Shown here in pieces: positions 1 through 11,000 of a DNA stretch of 64,000 nt (position 1 is its first letter; every line of letters begins with the position of its first letter). The stretch covers positions 124,001 through 188,000 of the forward strand of contig NC_026498.1 in NCBI RefSeq assembly GCF_000328475.2, given 5' to 3'. Under the pieces are notes generated by a model. The model was given only the letters and a program-made list of their open reading frames with translations. It made no database searches and was not told the DNA's origin. The stretch comes from Mycosarcoma maydis. Taxonomy: Eukaryota; Basidiomycota; Ustilaginomycetes; Ustilaginales. Made by a program: the position numbers and the translations under genes.

Positions 1-90
1 GGCTAGGAATCGTGAATGTCAAGTCACGAGTTGCCTGCGTGTGATTTGCCGAGCTGTTGTGCGCATTTCACTGTGACTAACTAGTTACGT

Positions 91-126
91 TGATTCTGAT
101 TCTGATTCTGATTCTGATTCTGATTC
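91..126. repeat. tandem hexamer TGATTC x6
   Basis: Six perfect head-to-tail copies of TGATTC, running directly into TTCACGATTCGTGATT. The unit is a truncated form of the dispersed intergenic word. Confidence 0.95.
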
Positions 127-520
127 ACGATTCGTGATTGCGTGTGACGTCGTGCGTGTTGCATTGCCAAGGGTGTTAGACCTTTTCACGGATCAAAGTG
201 GAGGAGATCTCGCTTTTCACCGACGGGCATCAAAGAAGGCACAAGTTCAACAGCACTTACATAAGCCAGCCTCGATTTCTGATTCGTGACTGATTGAGAC
301 GCATAGCCCTTTTCAGAGAAAATCGAGAGCGAAGCCACATTCGTGATTCGTGATTCACGATTCACATTTCTGCCTCGTGACTCACGACTAAGTCATGAGC
401 TGAGGCGCTAAAAAGTACGATAACCAAGTTACCCGCAACTACTGACTGACATCGCGCAGATAGACGGCAGATCAATCAGTCTGCGAACTTGACTTATCGT
501 GTATCATTCGTGATTCCGAT

Positions 521-672
521 CGATTCACGATTCACGATTCACGATTCACGATTCACGATTCACGATTCACGATTCACGATTCACGATTCACGATTCACGA
601 TTCACGATTCACGATTCACGATTCACGATTCACGATTCACGATTCACGATTCACGATTCACGATTCACGATT
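521..672. repeat. tandem heptamer TTCACGA, about 21.7 copies
   Basis: Uninterrupted perfect array of the 7-base unit TTCACGA (permuted CGATTCA) over about 152 bases. It is flanked by single copies of the same word in the opposite orientation (ATTCGTGATT at about 507 and 681). Three units make 21 bases, so all frames encode a 7-residue repeat; this should not be read as a protein. Confidence 0.97.
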
Positions 673-954
673 TCTAAAGAATTCGTGATTAAGGGTCTCG
701 GGTTCTGATCGGTGATGACTTTGAATTACCGTTTATGATACGGCCCGAGGCAGGTTGCTGTGCGCATTCGAGCTTGCATCCTTCTCGCGCTCTCTCTCTC
801 GCCACTGTCATCGACATTTGGTTTGCTACCCTTTGCTCTTGATTCGTACGCCTCCGCCAGCATTTTGATACGAGCAGACACGAACTAGCAAGGTCATTGA
901 CACGGCTGCGGCCAACCAACTCGTCGTCGAACGCTATTTGGGCCACCACACAGC

Positions 955-3900
955 ATGACGACTTCAACACATAGCTCCGCGCAAGACGTCTCGCCGGGGA
1001 GCCTGAGCGACAACCAAGATGTGCCTTTGCTAACGTCGCCGCTGCCTGAAGCACAACAGCCAGCTGCCCATGACCCAACTGGCTTTCCTGTCGCTTCTCA
1101 CATAGACTTGAGTAATCCACCGATCAGCTTGGACTCTCTATCCTCCGCATCCACATACGCATCTACGTCATCATCTGGTCGCACCAAACCCAATCTGCTC
1201 GGCTCTGATGGCTTCGGAAAGGTTGGAGCGCAGCTCTGGGCACAACGCGAAGAGAGCGTAGTGCGCAATCGTCAGGGTAGCGTCCTCAATCGTGGCCTCA
1301 TCCTCAAGACCGATCACTTTGCCGGTGGAGCACGTCACGCTCACCTTAACCTACATCTCCAGGGCGCTCCCAACTTTCGCAAGGCGGACTGCTCCCTCGA
1401 AGTGTACGGCGTTGCCCAGCCTACCATCACCGGTCTCAAGACCATCCTCTCGGTTCTCAATGCTCGTCCTACCAAGAATGCCAATGGCATCCAAAACTTC
1501 GAACTGCGTCCTCCGAGCCATGCAGCAGTTGCATCCACATCCCCAACGCAGCCTTTCTCCCCTTTAAGCTCACCTTCTCTCGCCCAGGCTTCGTCTGCCG
1601 CTATCGATGCCAATGCGCACACACCTTGTGCTTCTGAAAAGCTTCGCAGATGCGTCTGGGTCTGCACTAGGGAGGAGCCCGTCATCTATGTCGGTGGACG
1701 ACCCTTTGTGCTGCGAGAAGCCGAGCGACCCGTCAGTACCTTTGAACTCAGCATGCGTGCTGACAACCTCGAGGCCATCGAATCCCGCTTGAAACAGGAC
1801 ATCCTCCGCGAGTCATCCAAGTACGGAGGCCTCGTCATGGTGCACGAGGAGACAGCAACCGGCCAGATTGAGCCAACCTGGATAGCCGTCGACGAAGCTT
1901 CCGTCCACACCGTCCGCCAAGTCTGGCAACGTGTCAAAGCCGAAGGTTGGAGGGTTGACTATCACCGCATCCCTATTGCCGAAGACCAGGCCATCGAGAA
2001 CAACTATCTGGACGCCTATACACAGGTCATCAAGGACCTCGACCCCACCGAAACAAGTCTGGTAGCCAACTGCGGCATCGGCTTCACACGAACCACGTTT
2101 GCCATGGTTGCTGCCGTGATCCTTCGAAGAAAGCAAATGCTCTTGCTTGGCCACGACGATCCATTTTCACCTCTCTCCGAACAGCAAAAGTCGCCGTTGC
2201 AGACGCCTGCAAACGCAACACCTCACTCTGGAGTCGCTCGCTCCCTTCGACAGGCGAGCGAGCAGCAGGCGCACAATCTCTCGCTCTTGCGACTCATCCG
2301 TGTCCTCAACGTGAGTCTCTCGACCCGCGATTCGCAGTCGACCATTGAAATCTTGCTTTCCAATCCGGCCCTGCTCGAGTCGCTGCGCAAAGCAAACTCT
2401 GGAGACTACGGCATCATTAGGCAGCTAGCTGGCCTCCTCGACGAAGGTCTCGAGAACAAAGCCATCGTCGACGTTGCCATCGACTGCTGTGCCCATGTCA
2501 CCAACTTACGAGAGACCATCCTCTCGTCCAGGATTCGATACTCCACAGATGCTCTCGACGAGGCGCAGGCCACCCTGCATCTCGAAAAGGCAGCAAAATC
2601 GCTCGAAAAGTACTTTTTCCTCGTAGCCTTTGCCAGCTACGTCAACGCCAGTAAGACAGCCACCTTCCAACACCGCTTCGCCAATTGGCTCAAAAATAGG
2701 GCCGAAATCTGGCGAGGTATTCAGCTTATCCGATCCAAGGGCCGTCGTCTCTATTTCTTCGACCCCGTTGGTGATCTGCGCATCCTCAGCGGAGGCAAAG
2801 CCGGCGAGCTCGTTGCTACCTCGGAGAAGTTACAAAGTCGTTTCGGTGAGGTCTCGGGCCAAGGTGCCCAGGTGCCCGGTGACGAGTTCGCCGACTACGT
2901 CATACGTAACCGTGCCGGTATCGTGTTGCGCCCGTTCACCCTACTCAAATGCGACATCTGGCGCAAATTTATCGAACGCAACGCTGGTCTCCCCATCCGC
3001 GGCACCGTCAACTTTCGCCGCATTCCAGGTAGCAACATCTTTGCTACAGGCCAGCCCACCGTTGATGGTATCCGCAATGTCGTGCTGGCCCTTCAGCAGC
3101 ACTACGCAACCAAATCTGACGACTCTAGCTACCCAACCCGCACCATCACCTGGATAAATCTGCGAGAAGAGCCCATCGTCTATGTAAATGGCAAGCCGTA
3201 CTGCCTTCGTCAAAAGGGCATGTCGCTTCGTAACATCAAAGCGTACAGCGGCATCAATTGGGATCGTCTTCTCTTGCTCGAGGATCGACTCAAGAACGAC
3301 GTCGTCAACGAGTTGCAATCAGGTGAAGGTCGGCTTCTGCTGCATACCGAGACTTCTGACGGAACCGTGATCCCGATCTGGGAAGAAGCCACTGCATCGG
3401 ATGTGGATACTGTGCAGGAGATTATGATGCACATTGGCGCCGACTTCAAGGACAACGTTCAACTGCGTTTCCGAAGGATCCCGATGACGGCAGAAAAGCC
3501 TCCCGACTTTTCCGACATCAGCGAGCTTCTCTCGACTGTGCTGCAGGCGAATGTGGAGCGACAACCAATTGTGCTCAATTGTCAGCTCGGAAGGGGTCGC
3601 AGCACCATGACTGCGGTGCTCATCCTTATGATTGCTAGGTGGCTTCAGCAAGGACAACGCAGGCTTCCTGAATCGAGGCTGCACGAGATGAGCGACGGTG
3701 GAAAGGACACTGAGGCTACCAATGAGACGACCAACGGCTCGCACGGACTTGGACTGTCCGACTCAGCTCAGGACAGCGGCTCGGCTATGCCATACGCACG
3801 CGATACGTTCAGCGCAGACTTGCTTGAAGATGCGCTCGGCTCCAATTCTACCGGCCAAGTTCAGCTGCCGAAGCGAGCTCCGCTCAGCTACCACGTCATC

Positions 3901-5799
3901 AACAGTCTACTGCGTGTTATTCCTCGTGGCTTAGAAGTCAAGAAGATGGTCGACGAATGCATCGACCAATGTGCTACTGTCACCAACCTGCGTGAGGCGA
4001 TCGAGGAAGCACGTCTCGCCGCCGAAGACACAGAAGACGAAGCACTGCGCAAGAAGCGTATCCAAAGTGCCATTCACAATCTGCGTCGATACTTTTTGCT
4101 CATCGTCTTTCAATCATACCTCTCTCAAACTAGGCCCGATCTGCTCGAGGCATCTCCCAGCTTCCGCTCGTTTGTCACGCGCCAACCGGTCTTCGAGACG
4201 ATCGCCAAGGAGTTTGACAAGATCGACATTTCCACCATCATGCCCTTGCAAAAGGTGGATGCGAGCGATGGTATGGCGCTGTCGGACGAGGTGCAGGAGG
4301 TGGTCTCGCATCGCAGCGGAAGCATCCTCTCTGCTTACACGATGCTCAAGTCGGACTTTTTCAGCGGCATTCTCAAGCTCGGCTTACCGGAGCGAATCGA
4401 GGGCATGCCCAATCTGCGGGGTGTGCCGCTGTTGTTGACTCCTCCCAATCACGCGTCCAATCAGCCATCGACGCCGATGACGCCCAAGACGCCGATCATG
4501 ACGCACGGCAGAGAGACGTGGGGATCTGGTATGCCCACCGTAGATGGTCTGCGCCGTGGACTGACGCGCATGGGTGCAGGGCCCAATGGACCGGCCAAGG
4601 TGGTTTGGACGTCGCTGCGAGAAGAACCGGTGTTGTACGTCAACGGTCGGCCTCATGTGCTGCGACTGGCCGATCAACCGATCACCAACATCGAAGCCAC
4701 CGGTGTCACCACGGATGTCGTCGAGGGGATGGAGTTGGCGCTCAAGAACGACATGCTCAAGGAAGCTTCGGAACGTGGAGGACGTGTTCTGTTGCACGAC
4801 GAGACCGAGATCCGTCAAGGCGAGTTCGACATCATTCCTGTCTGGGAAACGGTCAAGGACGGAGATGTGCTCACACCTCGCGAGGTGTACGAACTGGTGC
4901 AGCGAGAGGGATACAAGGTGGACTACGCTCGACTTGCTATCACGGACGAACAGGCGCCGGTTCCTGCGGTATTCTCGCAGCTCGAGGAGCGAGTGATCAC
5001 CGCACTGCAGACTGGCTCTGCTTGCGTGTTTAATTGTCAGATGGGTCGAGGACGTACGACGACTGGCATGGTGATTGCGTCGCTTGTGTCCACTGTGTGG
5101 CACTTTGGTGATCAGCTGGTGTCGAGCTACGAAATGTCGGGATCCATCGTACTGCCCACCTCGGGATCCGCAGACGAGGCGGCGGCGGCGGTGGCAGCGG
5201 CTGGTGGAGTGTCGGCGACGGCAGCTGAGGATGAAGCATTTGGTCAGCCCAAAGACAACCTGGACAATCGCGAGGATGACTTGCGCTTGCAAGGCGAGTG
5301 GCGTACGATCCTGCAGCTCGTAGGAGTGCTTTCGCATGGCAAGCTGGCTAAGAAGCTTACCGATCGAGCCATCGACCGTATGGAGGCGGTGCAGAACCTG
5401 CGCAAAGCCATCTACGACTCGAAGCTACGCGCAGACAATGCAGAAGCAGCAAGCAAGAAGCACAAGCATCTCGAGACGGTATTCACAAATTACTTGCAGA
5501 GATACGGATACCTGATCACGTTTGCCAACTACCTGCTCGAGAAGGCCGAGGCGGATGGCTTTGTTCCGCTCTTGCCGGCATTGGGTGGTGGTGGTCCGGC
5601 GATCGCGATCGACCAAGGCGATCTTGACTCGGCGCTTGGTGCGAGGAAGAGGTCCGAGTCCATGTCTTCTCAGCTGTCGAGCTCAACGGCGTTCACAAGC
5701 TATGCAGATGGCTCTGGAAGAAGGTTCCCGTCGTTCTTGGGTTGGCTGCAGCCCAGACGCGAGATTGGTAACATCCTGTCTCGTGACAGGCTCGAGTAG
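955..5799 (+). CDS. paladin-like protein with three tandem PTP-like phosphatase domains
   Basis: A 1614-residue protein made of three homologous units of about 480-500 residues. Each unit has a conserved block (T/L)REEP(V/I)xYVxGxP near residues 240, 736 and 1221, followed by a Cys-x5-Arg phosphatase loop: NCGIGFTR (C373, R379), NCQLGRGR (C876, R882) and NCQMGRGR (C1361, R1367). This architecture matches the paladin family (PALD1-like), related to PTP-like inositol phosphate phosphatases and presumed cytosolic. Animal paladins have fewer CX5R units, so the triple fungal form is longer. The residue before each catalytic Cys is Asn rather than the His of classical PTPs, and the first loop lacks the GxGR pattern of the other two. 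The ATG at 955 opens a Ser/Pro-rich, probably disordered N-terminus of about 100 residues. Catalytic activity is not proven by sequence; paladin has been regarded as weak or inactive on phosphoproteins. No intron seen. Confidence 0.9.
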   Translation: MTTSTHSSAQDVSPGSLSDNQDVPLLTSPLPEAQQPAAHDPTGFPVASHIDLSNPPISLDSLSSASTYASTSSSGRTKPNLLGSDGFGKVGAQLWAQREESVVRNRQGSVLNRGLILKTDHFAGGARHAHLNLHLQGAPNFRKADCSLEVYGVAQPTITGLKTILSVLNARPTKNANGIQNFELRPPSHAAVASTSPTQPFSPLSSPSLAQASSAAIDANAHTPCASEKLRRCVWVCTREEPVIYVGGRPFVLREAERPVSTFELSMRADNLEAIESRLKQDILRESSKYGGLVMVHEETATGQIEPTWIAVDEASVHTVRQVWQRVKAEGWRVDYHRIPIAEDQAIENNYLDAYTQVIKDLDPTETSLVANCGIGFTRTTFAMVAAVILRRKQMLLLGHDDPFSPLSEQQKSPLQTPANATPHSGVARSLRQASEQQAHNLSLLRLIRVLNVSLSTRDSQSTIEILLSNPALLESLRKANSGDYGIIRQLAGLLDEGLENKAIVDVAIDCCAHVTNLRETILSSRIRYSTDALDEAQATLHLEKAAKSLEKYFFLVAFASYVNASKTATFQHRFANWLKNRAEIWRGIQLIRSKGRRLYFFDPVGDLRILSGGKAGELVATSEKLQSRFGEVSGQGAQVPGDEFADYVIRNRAGIVLRPFTLLKCDIWRKFIERNAGLPIRGTVNFRRIPGSNIFATGQPTVDGIRNVVLALQQHYATKSDDSSYPTRTITWINLREEPIVYVNGKPYCLRQKGMSLRNIKAYSGINWDRLLLLEDRLKNDVVNELQSGEGRLLLHTETSDGTVIPIWEEATASDVDTVQEIMMHIGADFKDNVQLRFRRIPMTAEKPPDFSDISELLSTVLQANVERQPIVLNCQLGRGRSTMTAVLILMIARWLQQGQRRLPESRLHEMSDGGKDTEATNETTNGSHGLGLSDSAQDSGSAMPYARDTFSADLLEDALGSNSTGQVQLPKRAPLSYHVINSLLRVIPRGLEVKKMVDECIDQCATVTNLREAIEEARLAAEDTEDEALRKKRIQSAIHNLRRYFLLIVFQSYLSQTRPDLLEASPSFRSFVTRQPVFETIAKEFDKIDISTIMPLQKVDASDGMALSDEVQEVVSHRSGSILSAYTMLKSDFFSGILKLGLPERIEGMPNLRGVPLLLTPPNHASNQPSTPMTPKTPIMTHGRETWGSGMPTVDGLRRGLTRMGAGPNGPAKVVWTSLREEPVLYVNGRPHVLRLADQPITNIEATGVTTDVVEGMELALKNDMLKEASERGGRVLLHDETEIRQGEFDIIPVWETVKDGDVLTPREVYELVQREGYKVDYARLAITDEQAPVPAVFSQLEERVITALQTGSACVFNCQMGRGRTTTGMVIASLVSTVWHFGDQLVSSYEMSGSIVLPTSGSADEAAAAVAAAGGVSATAAEDEAFGQPKDNLDNREDDLRLQGEWRTILQLVGVLSHGKLAKKLTDRAIDRMEAVQNLRKAIYDSKLRADNAEAASKKHKHLETVFTNYLQRYGYLITFANYLLEKAEADGFVPLLPALGGGGPAIAIDQGDLDSALGARKRSESMSSQLSSSTAFTSYADGSGRRFPSFLGWLQPRREIGNILSRDRLE

Positions 5800-6043
5800 C
5801 GGTGCACATGCCAAAGCGGCACCATGATGATCAACTCGCCAAATGCTGTTGAGCAGGAGCTAGCAATATGAATCCCCTTGTCTTGCTCGTCACGCATCCG
5901 TGATCACAATCACGAATCAGACTGAATTCACAAATGTCAGCTTTCGAGACGAGACAGAGCGTGTGAAATGACGAACGAACAGGCCAAATTGGCGTGGATG
6001 GTCAAGTGCAGGTTGTGTGGAATTGCATGGGACAGGTTGCGAT

Positions 6044-7021
6044 CTAGACACGGCAGTTGTTGATTCCTACGATGAGGATGTCGCTTGCGCCGATGGCTTC
6101 GAGCTTGTCCATGATTGTGGCGACTTGGGCTTTGAGGACCATGGAGCTGACAGCGTTCCAGTCTGGGTCTTCGAGGGGGGAGACTGTGGCGGCTCTTCGA
6201 CCGGGGGTGATTTCGAGCGCCTGGGCGAGGTGGATTTTTTCGACGTTGTATTGGCAGAGCACATATTTGGAGGCGGCGATGACGCCGCGGATGCGTGCGG
6301 TGATGAGTTGGATGAGGTTTGTGTCGGAGCGCGGGTGGGGCACTTTGCTTTTGATGAGCACGGCTTGCGAGACGAGCAGGTCGGTGATGGCGGTCAGCCC
6401 ACAGGCGCGCATCGTCTCGCCGCTTTCGACGAGGTCGACAATTCCATCGGCGAGTCCGAGCGCACAGGCAGCCTCCACCGATCCGCCCACGTACTCGATC
6501 TGCGTCTTGAGCACTTGGTCTTTAGCTAGACTTCCAGCAGCTTGTCGTTCCAATGTCACTTTGGCATCCAGTTGCGCAAAGTACTTTGCCGCAAGATAGT
6601 CGAAGCTCGTTGCCACTTTTTTGCCGACCAGATCTTCGACCGACTTGATCGATTTGTGCGCATTTGCAGCCAGTCCCGGATCCGGAATCTGCACCTGGAG
6701 CGAACACTTTCCGAACCCGAGTGGAAGCTCCTCGCTGATCAAACTCGCCACGGATTCGCCCGCCTCTGCCACCATGTCTTGACCTGTGATGCCCAGGTCA
6801 ACGTTACCCTGGCCGACAAAGCGCGGGATGTCGGCGGCCGGAAGAAAGACGAGTGCGATCGGAAGGTTTTGCACGAGTGCTACATCGAGGCGGTGCTGTC
6901 GCTTGAACTGCACGTCGGCTCCCGAGAGGATCTCGAGACACTTTTCGTACAATCGCCCCTTTTTCGGGATGGCGAATAGCAGTCTACCCTGCAGGTTTTC
7001 CGCGCTCAGAAGGTTCGACAT
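6044..7021 (-). CDS. HIS1: ATP phosphoribosyltransferase (histidine biosynthesis step 1)
   Basis: Encodes a 325-residue enzyme that condenses ATP and PRPP to phosphoribosyl-ATP, the committed step of histidine synthesis. The start is the ATG at 7021 (MSNLLSAENLQGRLLFAIPK); an open frame continues upstream but carries no homology and lies in leader sequence. The HisG core is clear: IPKKGRLYEKC near the start, GNVDLGITGQD, and the PRPP-binding stretch YVGGSVEAACALGLADG followed by DLVESGETMRA at about residues 180-207. The C-terminal part (about 230-325) matches the regulatory HisG_C domain that mediates feedback by histidine, so this is the long form that needs no HisZ partner. It ends 244 bases from the end of the convergent paladin-like gene. 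A TGACTCA element lies about 380 bases upstream. Confidence 0.96.
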   Translation of the reverse strand: MSNLLSAENLQGRLLFAIPKKGRLYEKCLEILSGADVQFKRQHRLDVALVQNLPIALVFLPAADIPRFVGQGNVDLGITGQDMVAEAGESVASLISEELPLGFGKCSLQVQIPDPGLAANAHKSIKSVEDLVGKKVATSFDYLAAKYFAQLDAKVTLERQAAGSLAKDQVLKTQIEYVGGSVEAACALGLADGIVDLVESGETMRACGLTAITDLLVSQAVLIKSKVPHPRSDTNLIQLITARIRGVIAASKYVLCQYNVEKIHLAQALEITPGRRAATVSPLEDPDWNAVSSMVLKAQVATIMDKLEAIGASDILIVGINNCRV

Positions 7022-7282
7022 TGTTTCGCGTCCGTGTGTATGGTGGCCAAGCCGATGCTGCAGTTTAGATGTGATGTGTATGCCTCGGTGCAGTAATAAA
7101 AGGTTGGAGCTAGACGTCGACAGGCGCGAGCAAGCAGGCGTGTTCGCAACGAGTAGCGCAGTGACAGGCTTGGCGTTCGGAGGAGCAATGCAGTGCCAAT
7201 CGCGTGTGGATCGCTTGTGCAAAGCTAGATGGTAGAGGTCATGTCGACAAACACCAACCACGATCAATTCACATTCGAAATG

Positions 7283-7359
7283 AATCGTGAATCACGAATC
7301 ACGAATCACGAATCACGAATCAGCATTCACCATTCAGCATTCAGCATTCACCATTCACA
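7283..7359. repeat. degenerate heptamer array, 11 units
   Basis: Eleven consecutive 7-base units in fixed register: AATCGTG, four AATCACG, AATCAGC, then ATTCACC/ATTCAGC variants. The period is exactly 7 throughout although the unit sequence drifts, showing growth of the array from the dispersed word followed by divergence. Confidence 0.93.
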
Positions 7360-7399
7360 GATTTCCAGGCATTCGTGATTCGTTAGAGTCGTTTGTGCT

Positions 7400-7406
7400 T
7401 GACTCA
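7400..7406. promoter_or_regulatory. TGACTCA element upstream of HIS1
   Basis: Perfect TGACTCA, the consensus bound by Gcn4/Cpc1 bZIP activators of amino acid biosynthesis, about 380 bases upstream of the HIS1 ATG. Histidine genes are classic targets in yeasts. Caution: the same heptamer is the core of the CGTGACTCACG variant of the intergenic repeat family in this window, so chance occurrence is likely. Confidence 0.3.
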
Positions 7407-8076
7407 CGACTCGGTTGCTGCATCCGAAGATCCGCCGCGATGTACAACTGTGGACCACCTTCGTGATTCGTGATTGGGGGGGGGGGGAATTTTTTCTCTC
7501 TCTCTCACGTTAGTCATTATTTTCTTCTTTTCTGCGATCAACCGTGAACGTGGCTATAACAAACAGTCACGAGTCACACGTTCTTCTCATCGCGTGCTGC
7601 GAGATCGGGCAGGCATCTGACAGAAAGAGTGAGAAAAATTTCACCACTCTGTGACTCCAAATCAGATACTCGTGACTGGTGTGACTGTGATAAACACGAA
7701 ATCCGCTAGCCAACACACTTGACACAAACACATCGTGTGAGTCACCGTAACCCTGTGCGCCGCCAGAAAAACGCAAGTAAAAAGTGACAAGTTACAAGTC
7801 ACAAGCCACGAGTTCGTGAGTCGTGTTTAACTAACACCTAAGCGTCCTGTGGCAGTCGTGCGAGCACGGTGCAACGGTGTCTAACCCACCGGGAAAAAAG
7901 CTTGGTCGTCAACGTGACGCAGCTACTCAGATCAGCACAGCAACTCAGCGTTCAGGACGGCTTCGCTCAAGAACAAGTCTATTCTAATTGTCTGAGAATC
8001 TTGAATGAACGGCAGCAAGCGATGCGCGAAGCAAGCGTGAATGCAGCAAAGGATCAAGCAGATGCGGGGTATGCAA

Positions 8077-11000
8077 TTAGTGGTCGTGGTCGTGGTCGTG
8101 GTCGTGGTGATGATGATGGCCGTGACTGTGGTCATGCGCGTGTGCGGAATGTCCATTGCTATGACTGTGACCGTGATCATGATGATGGTGCGCATGGTCG
8201 TGTGCACATGGACCAAAGCTGTGCTCGACACCATCGTGTTCGTGACCTTGTCTCTTGATGCACACCGTCAGCTCTCCCGCTCTCTGTGTTGCGCGCAGCA
8301 TTTCACCCGCCATCAGCCCCCTCCCGGCTCCGATGCTCGGTGCCAGCTTCTCCCACACCCATTTGGTCATTTCGAAACAGTCGTCATCCGACGCATCCGC
8401 GCGCAGAAACACGCTCACTGACACCACCAGCGAAGCGCTCTTGCTGCCAAAGTGAACGCCTCTACCCCCACCATTCGATCCGGTCAGCATGCCCGATCCA
8501 CGCTCTGCCTGTACCAGTGCCGACGTGGGCGGAGTCAGCTGCCACACATTTGGCGGGGCGACGTACGAGACGAGTGGGTTTTGCTCGACCACCTTAAGCG
8601 CGCGCTTGAGCTGCTGTTTGGTCGGCGAGCTATCCGGTGGCGCTGTTTGGAGCAATACCTTGCCCAGCGCTACCGATGCGGGATAGGCGACGTAAAACAT
8701 GGAAACCGACTCGAGTCCGGCAAGCACCTTGTCGAGTGCGGCTACTTGGACCGAAGCCATCGTGAGTCCTGCAAACAGCAGTGCAGAACTGAAGAACAGC
8801 ACCGTCAAACTGAATGGGTTCGCCAACAGCGCCAACAGAGGTGACGCTAGCTCCGATGGACGCATCAGCACCGATCCACTTCGTCCATGTCGTGATGCGC
8901 CTGATGGCGCTCCAGATGCGGTTGTGCTGATCCCACAAGCGGCTACCAACCTGGCATGATTGCCCATGACCACATTCGACACGACGCAGGCAGCCAGCGA
9001 AAGTGCCAGTAGCAAGTTGGGCATGACGATCCCCAACGAGTGCTCGGTGTGTGCATGTGAGTGGTCGTGTCCCGAAGCCGACTCGACCAGCGCATCTGCT
9101 CCATTCTGTGCATCCGCATGTCCGCCTTCCAACAGAGCGTGCTCGACCGACTCCTTGAGCACATAGACGCTAGCAAATAGAAGATAGATCGTCTGAACAA
9201 AGTGGAGCAAAGTTGAAACGCGATGCATGCCGTACGGACGTTTCATTGTAGCACCCTCCGGTTTGCCGTTTCTTCTGCGCAGGTCGCTGGCGTGCTGCTC
9301 CCATTCCAGAGCCCAATCCGAGATGGCGCTGCTGAGGATGCCCATCGCATCAAACACGACAAGGTAACCCAGACCTGTGGCTGAGAGCGAATCAACCTCT
9401 TGACCCGCCATCCACAGCCGTGCTCCCAGCCCAAAATGCGAGATTCCAAACAGCAACAGCGGCCGCGAAGCTTGAGGAATATGAGCCAGCGCCGACACGG
9501 TTCGAGCATGCAGCGAGCGTCGATGTTGGTGACTGTGAGCGTGTCTGTGGTTCTGTCCATGATCGTGTGCATGTGCATGTGCGTGTGCGTGGTGGTGACC
9601 GAGACCCACGTCGAGCGGCGAAGGGTAAGAATGATCCGAGTTGTGAGACGTGGACGAGGTGGATCTTTCCATTGCATGGCCGTTGTGCATAGCCGAGACG
9701 GGACTGAGGCCCGAATCGAGCATGGCAACGCTGTGACGATGATGATGTCCACGCCTGCTCTTGGTTGGACTTGGACTGAGATCGCCGCCCAAGTGATTGG
9801 GTGTCTCGAGTTGCCTTGTATGCGACTGCTGCTGATTGGCGGTAAGAGCGGCCAAGCTGGCAGAACGAGGCGAGAGCGTAGCTGGTTCGGTGCTGACGGT
9901 GATCTGAGGACGGTTGCCGCTTGCAGCGCGACGGTGCACTTTCGAGTCGCTGCTTGTTGTGCCGGCTGTGTACGAGGTGCAAGCAGCTGTGCTACGAGCG
10001 GTTTGCTCCAACTGCTCGCGTGCCTTGGCAGCATCTGCTTCCGCTTCCGCTTCCGTTCCGGGACGTGGGAAGAAGACACTGAGATTGCGACTGTGAATGT
10101 GAGAGTGTCTTCGCGAGTGTTCGCGTCTCTCAGCGAGCGTCATCCGGGAAACATCGACAGGCATCGCGACAGACAACGAAGTGCGATTCGCCTGCGAGCT
10201 GCCGAGGTCAGCTACGCTGTCCATGTCCTCGTGTAGCGCATCCTCATGTGCGACATTGATACTGCTCTTGTCCTCGGGGTGATCGTGGTGGTGGGTACTG
10301 TTCGAATGCTCCACGTGATCCTCTGGGAGAACGTTTGGTGGTTGTAATGATGATGCTGCTGCTGCTGTCGATGCAGGGTCCTGCTCCGAGGGCACGCTCA
10401 TCACGACGACAGGTTCGTGCGCTTCCACGTCTTGGCTTGAAAAATCGACAGTGTTGGACGACTGGTCAGGTAGCTGAGTTGATTGCGCGGGAGGTTCTGG
10501 GAGCGAACGAATGGAAGAGCTCGACGACTTTCTGGAAGGCGGCTTCAGCGTCGAAGGATACGAGCCGCTCGCTAGTCGAATGGAAGGAGATCTGGAGAAT
10601 GATGTGCCTGAGCTGCTGCTGAGACTTGTCGGGCGCGGAGGCGTCTCGTTCAGGTGAGAGGGATCGGAAGTGCTGGCTAACAGAAACGAATTGCGCTTCT
10701 GTAGAACAGAGGCGTTACAGCTCTGAGGTACGTCGAGACTACTGTGATCCCTTGGAGGAGACAGTTCCGCCAGTGAAGACGTCGGCGACGAGGTACGAGA
10801 GCAAGAGCAAGAGCAAGGAGGTCGAAGAAAGGTGCAAGTCGATGTGTCTCCAAGTTGTTCAAACTCCCTGGTGATTGACTTGACGGAACGCTTGTGAGAT
10901 AGAGTCGAGGCGCTTCTCTTCTGTGGCGTGTCTGCTGCTGGGGCGAAAGTGTCTGCTTTGTCTGCGCTCAGGGCGCGCCCGCTGGCGACGACGTGGGCAA

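Larger units (their letters stand above)
1..954. other. intergenic region upstream of the paladin-like gene
   Basis: No coding region is supported here. The stretch is full of the dispersed ATTCGTGATT / TTCACGATT words (for example around 125-140 and 340-366), a perfect palindrome with one central base at 375-387, and two tandem arrays listed separately. The short open frame that runs through the heptamer array is an artefact of a 7-base period, which stays open in all registers. The last 280 bases before the ATG at 955 presumably hold promoter and 5' leader. Confidence 0.7.
7022..8076. other. intergenic region between HIS1 promoter and the Zrg17-like gene
   Basis: No gene seen. Contains the 5' leader and promoter of HIS1, an 11-unit degenerate heptamer array (7283-7359), a run of 12 G at 7476-7487 followed by a CT tract, and scattered CGTGACT/TCACGA words. 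The side near 8076 is the 3' flank of the Zrg17-like gene. Confidence 0.65.

Noticed and set aside
521..672. CRISPR-like array
   Set aside because: Units are 7 bases without spacers, in a eukaryotic genome.
489..677. 62-residue open frame with a heptapeptide repeat
   Set aside because: It is the translation of the 7-base tandem array; the period keeps every register open and there is no other coding sign.
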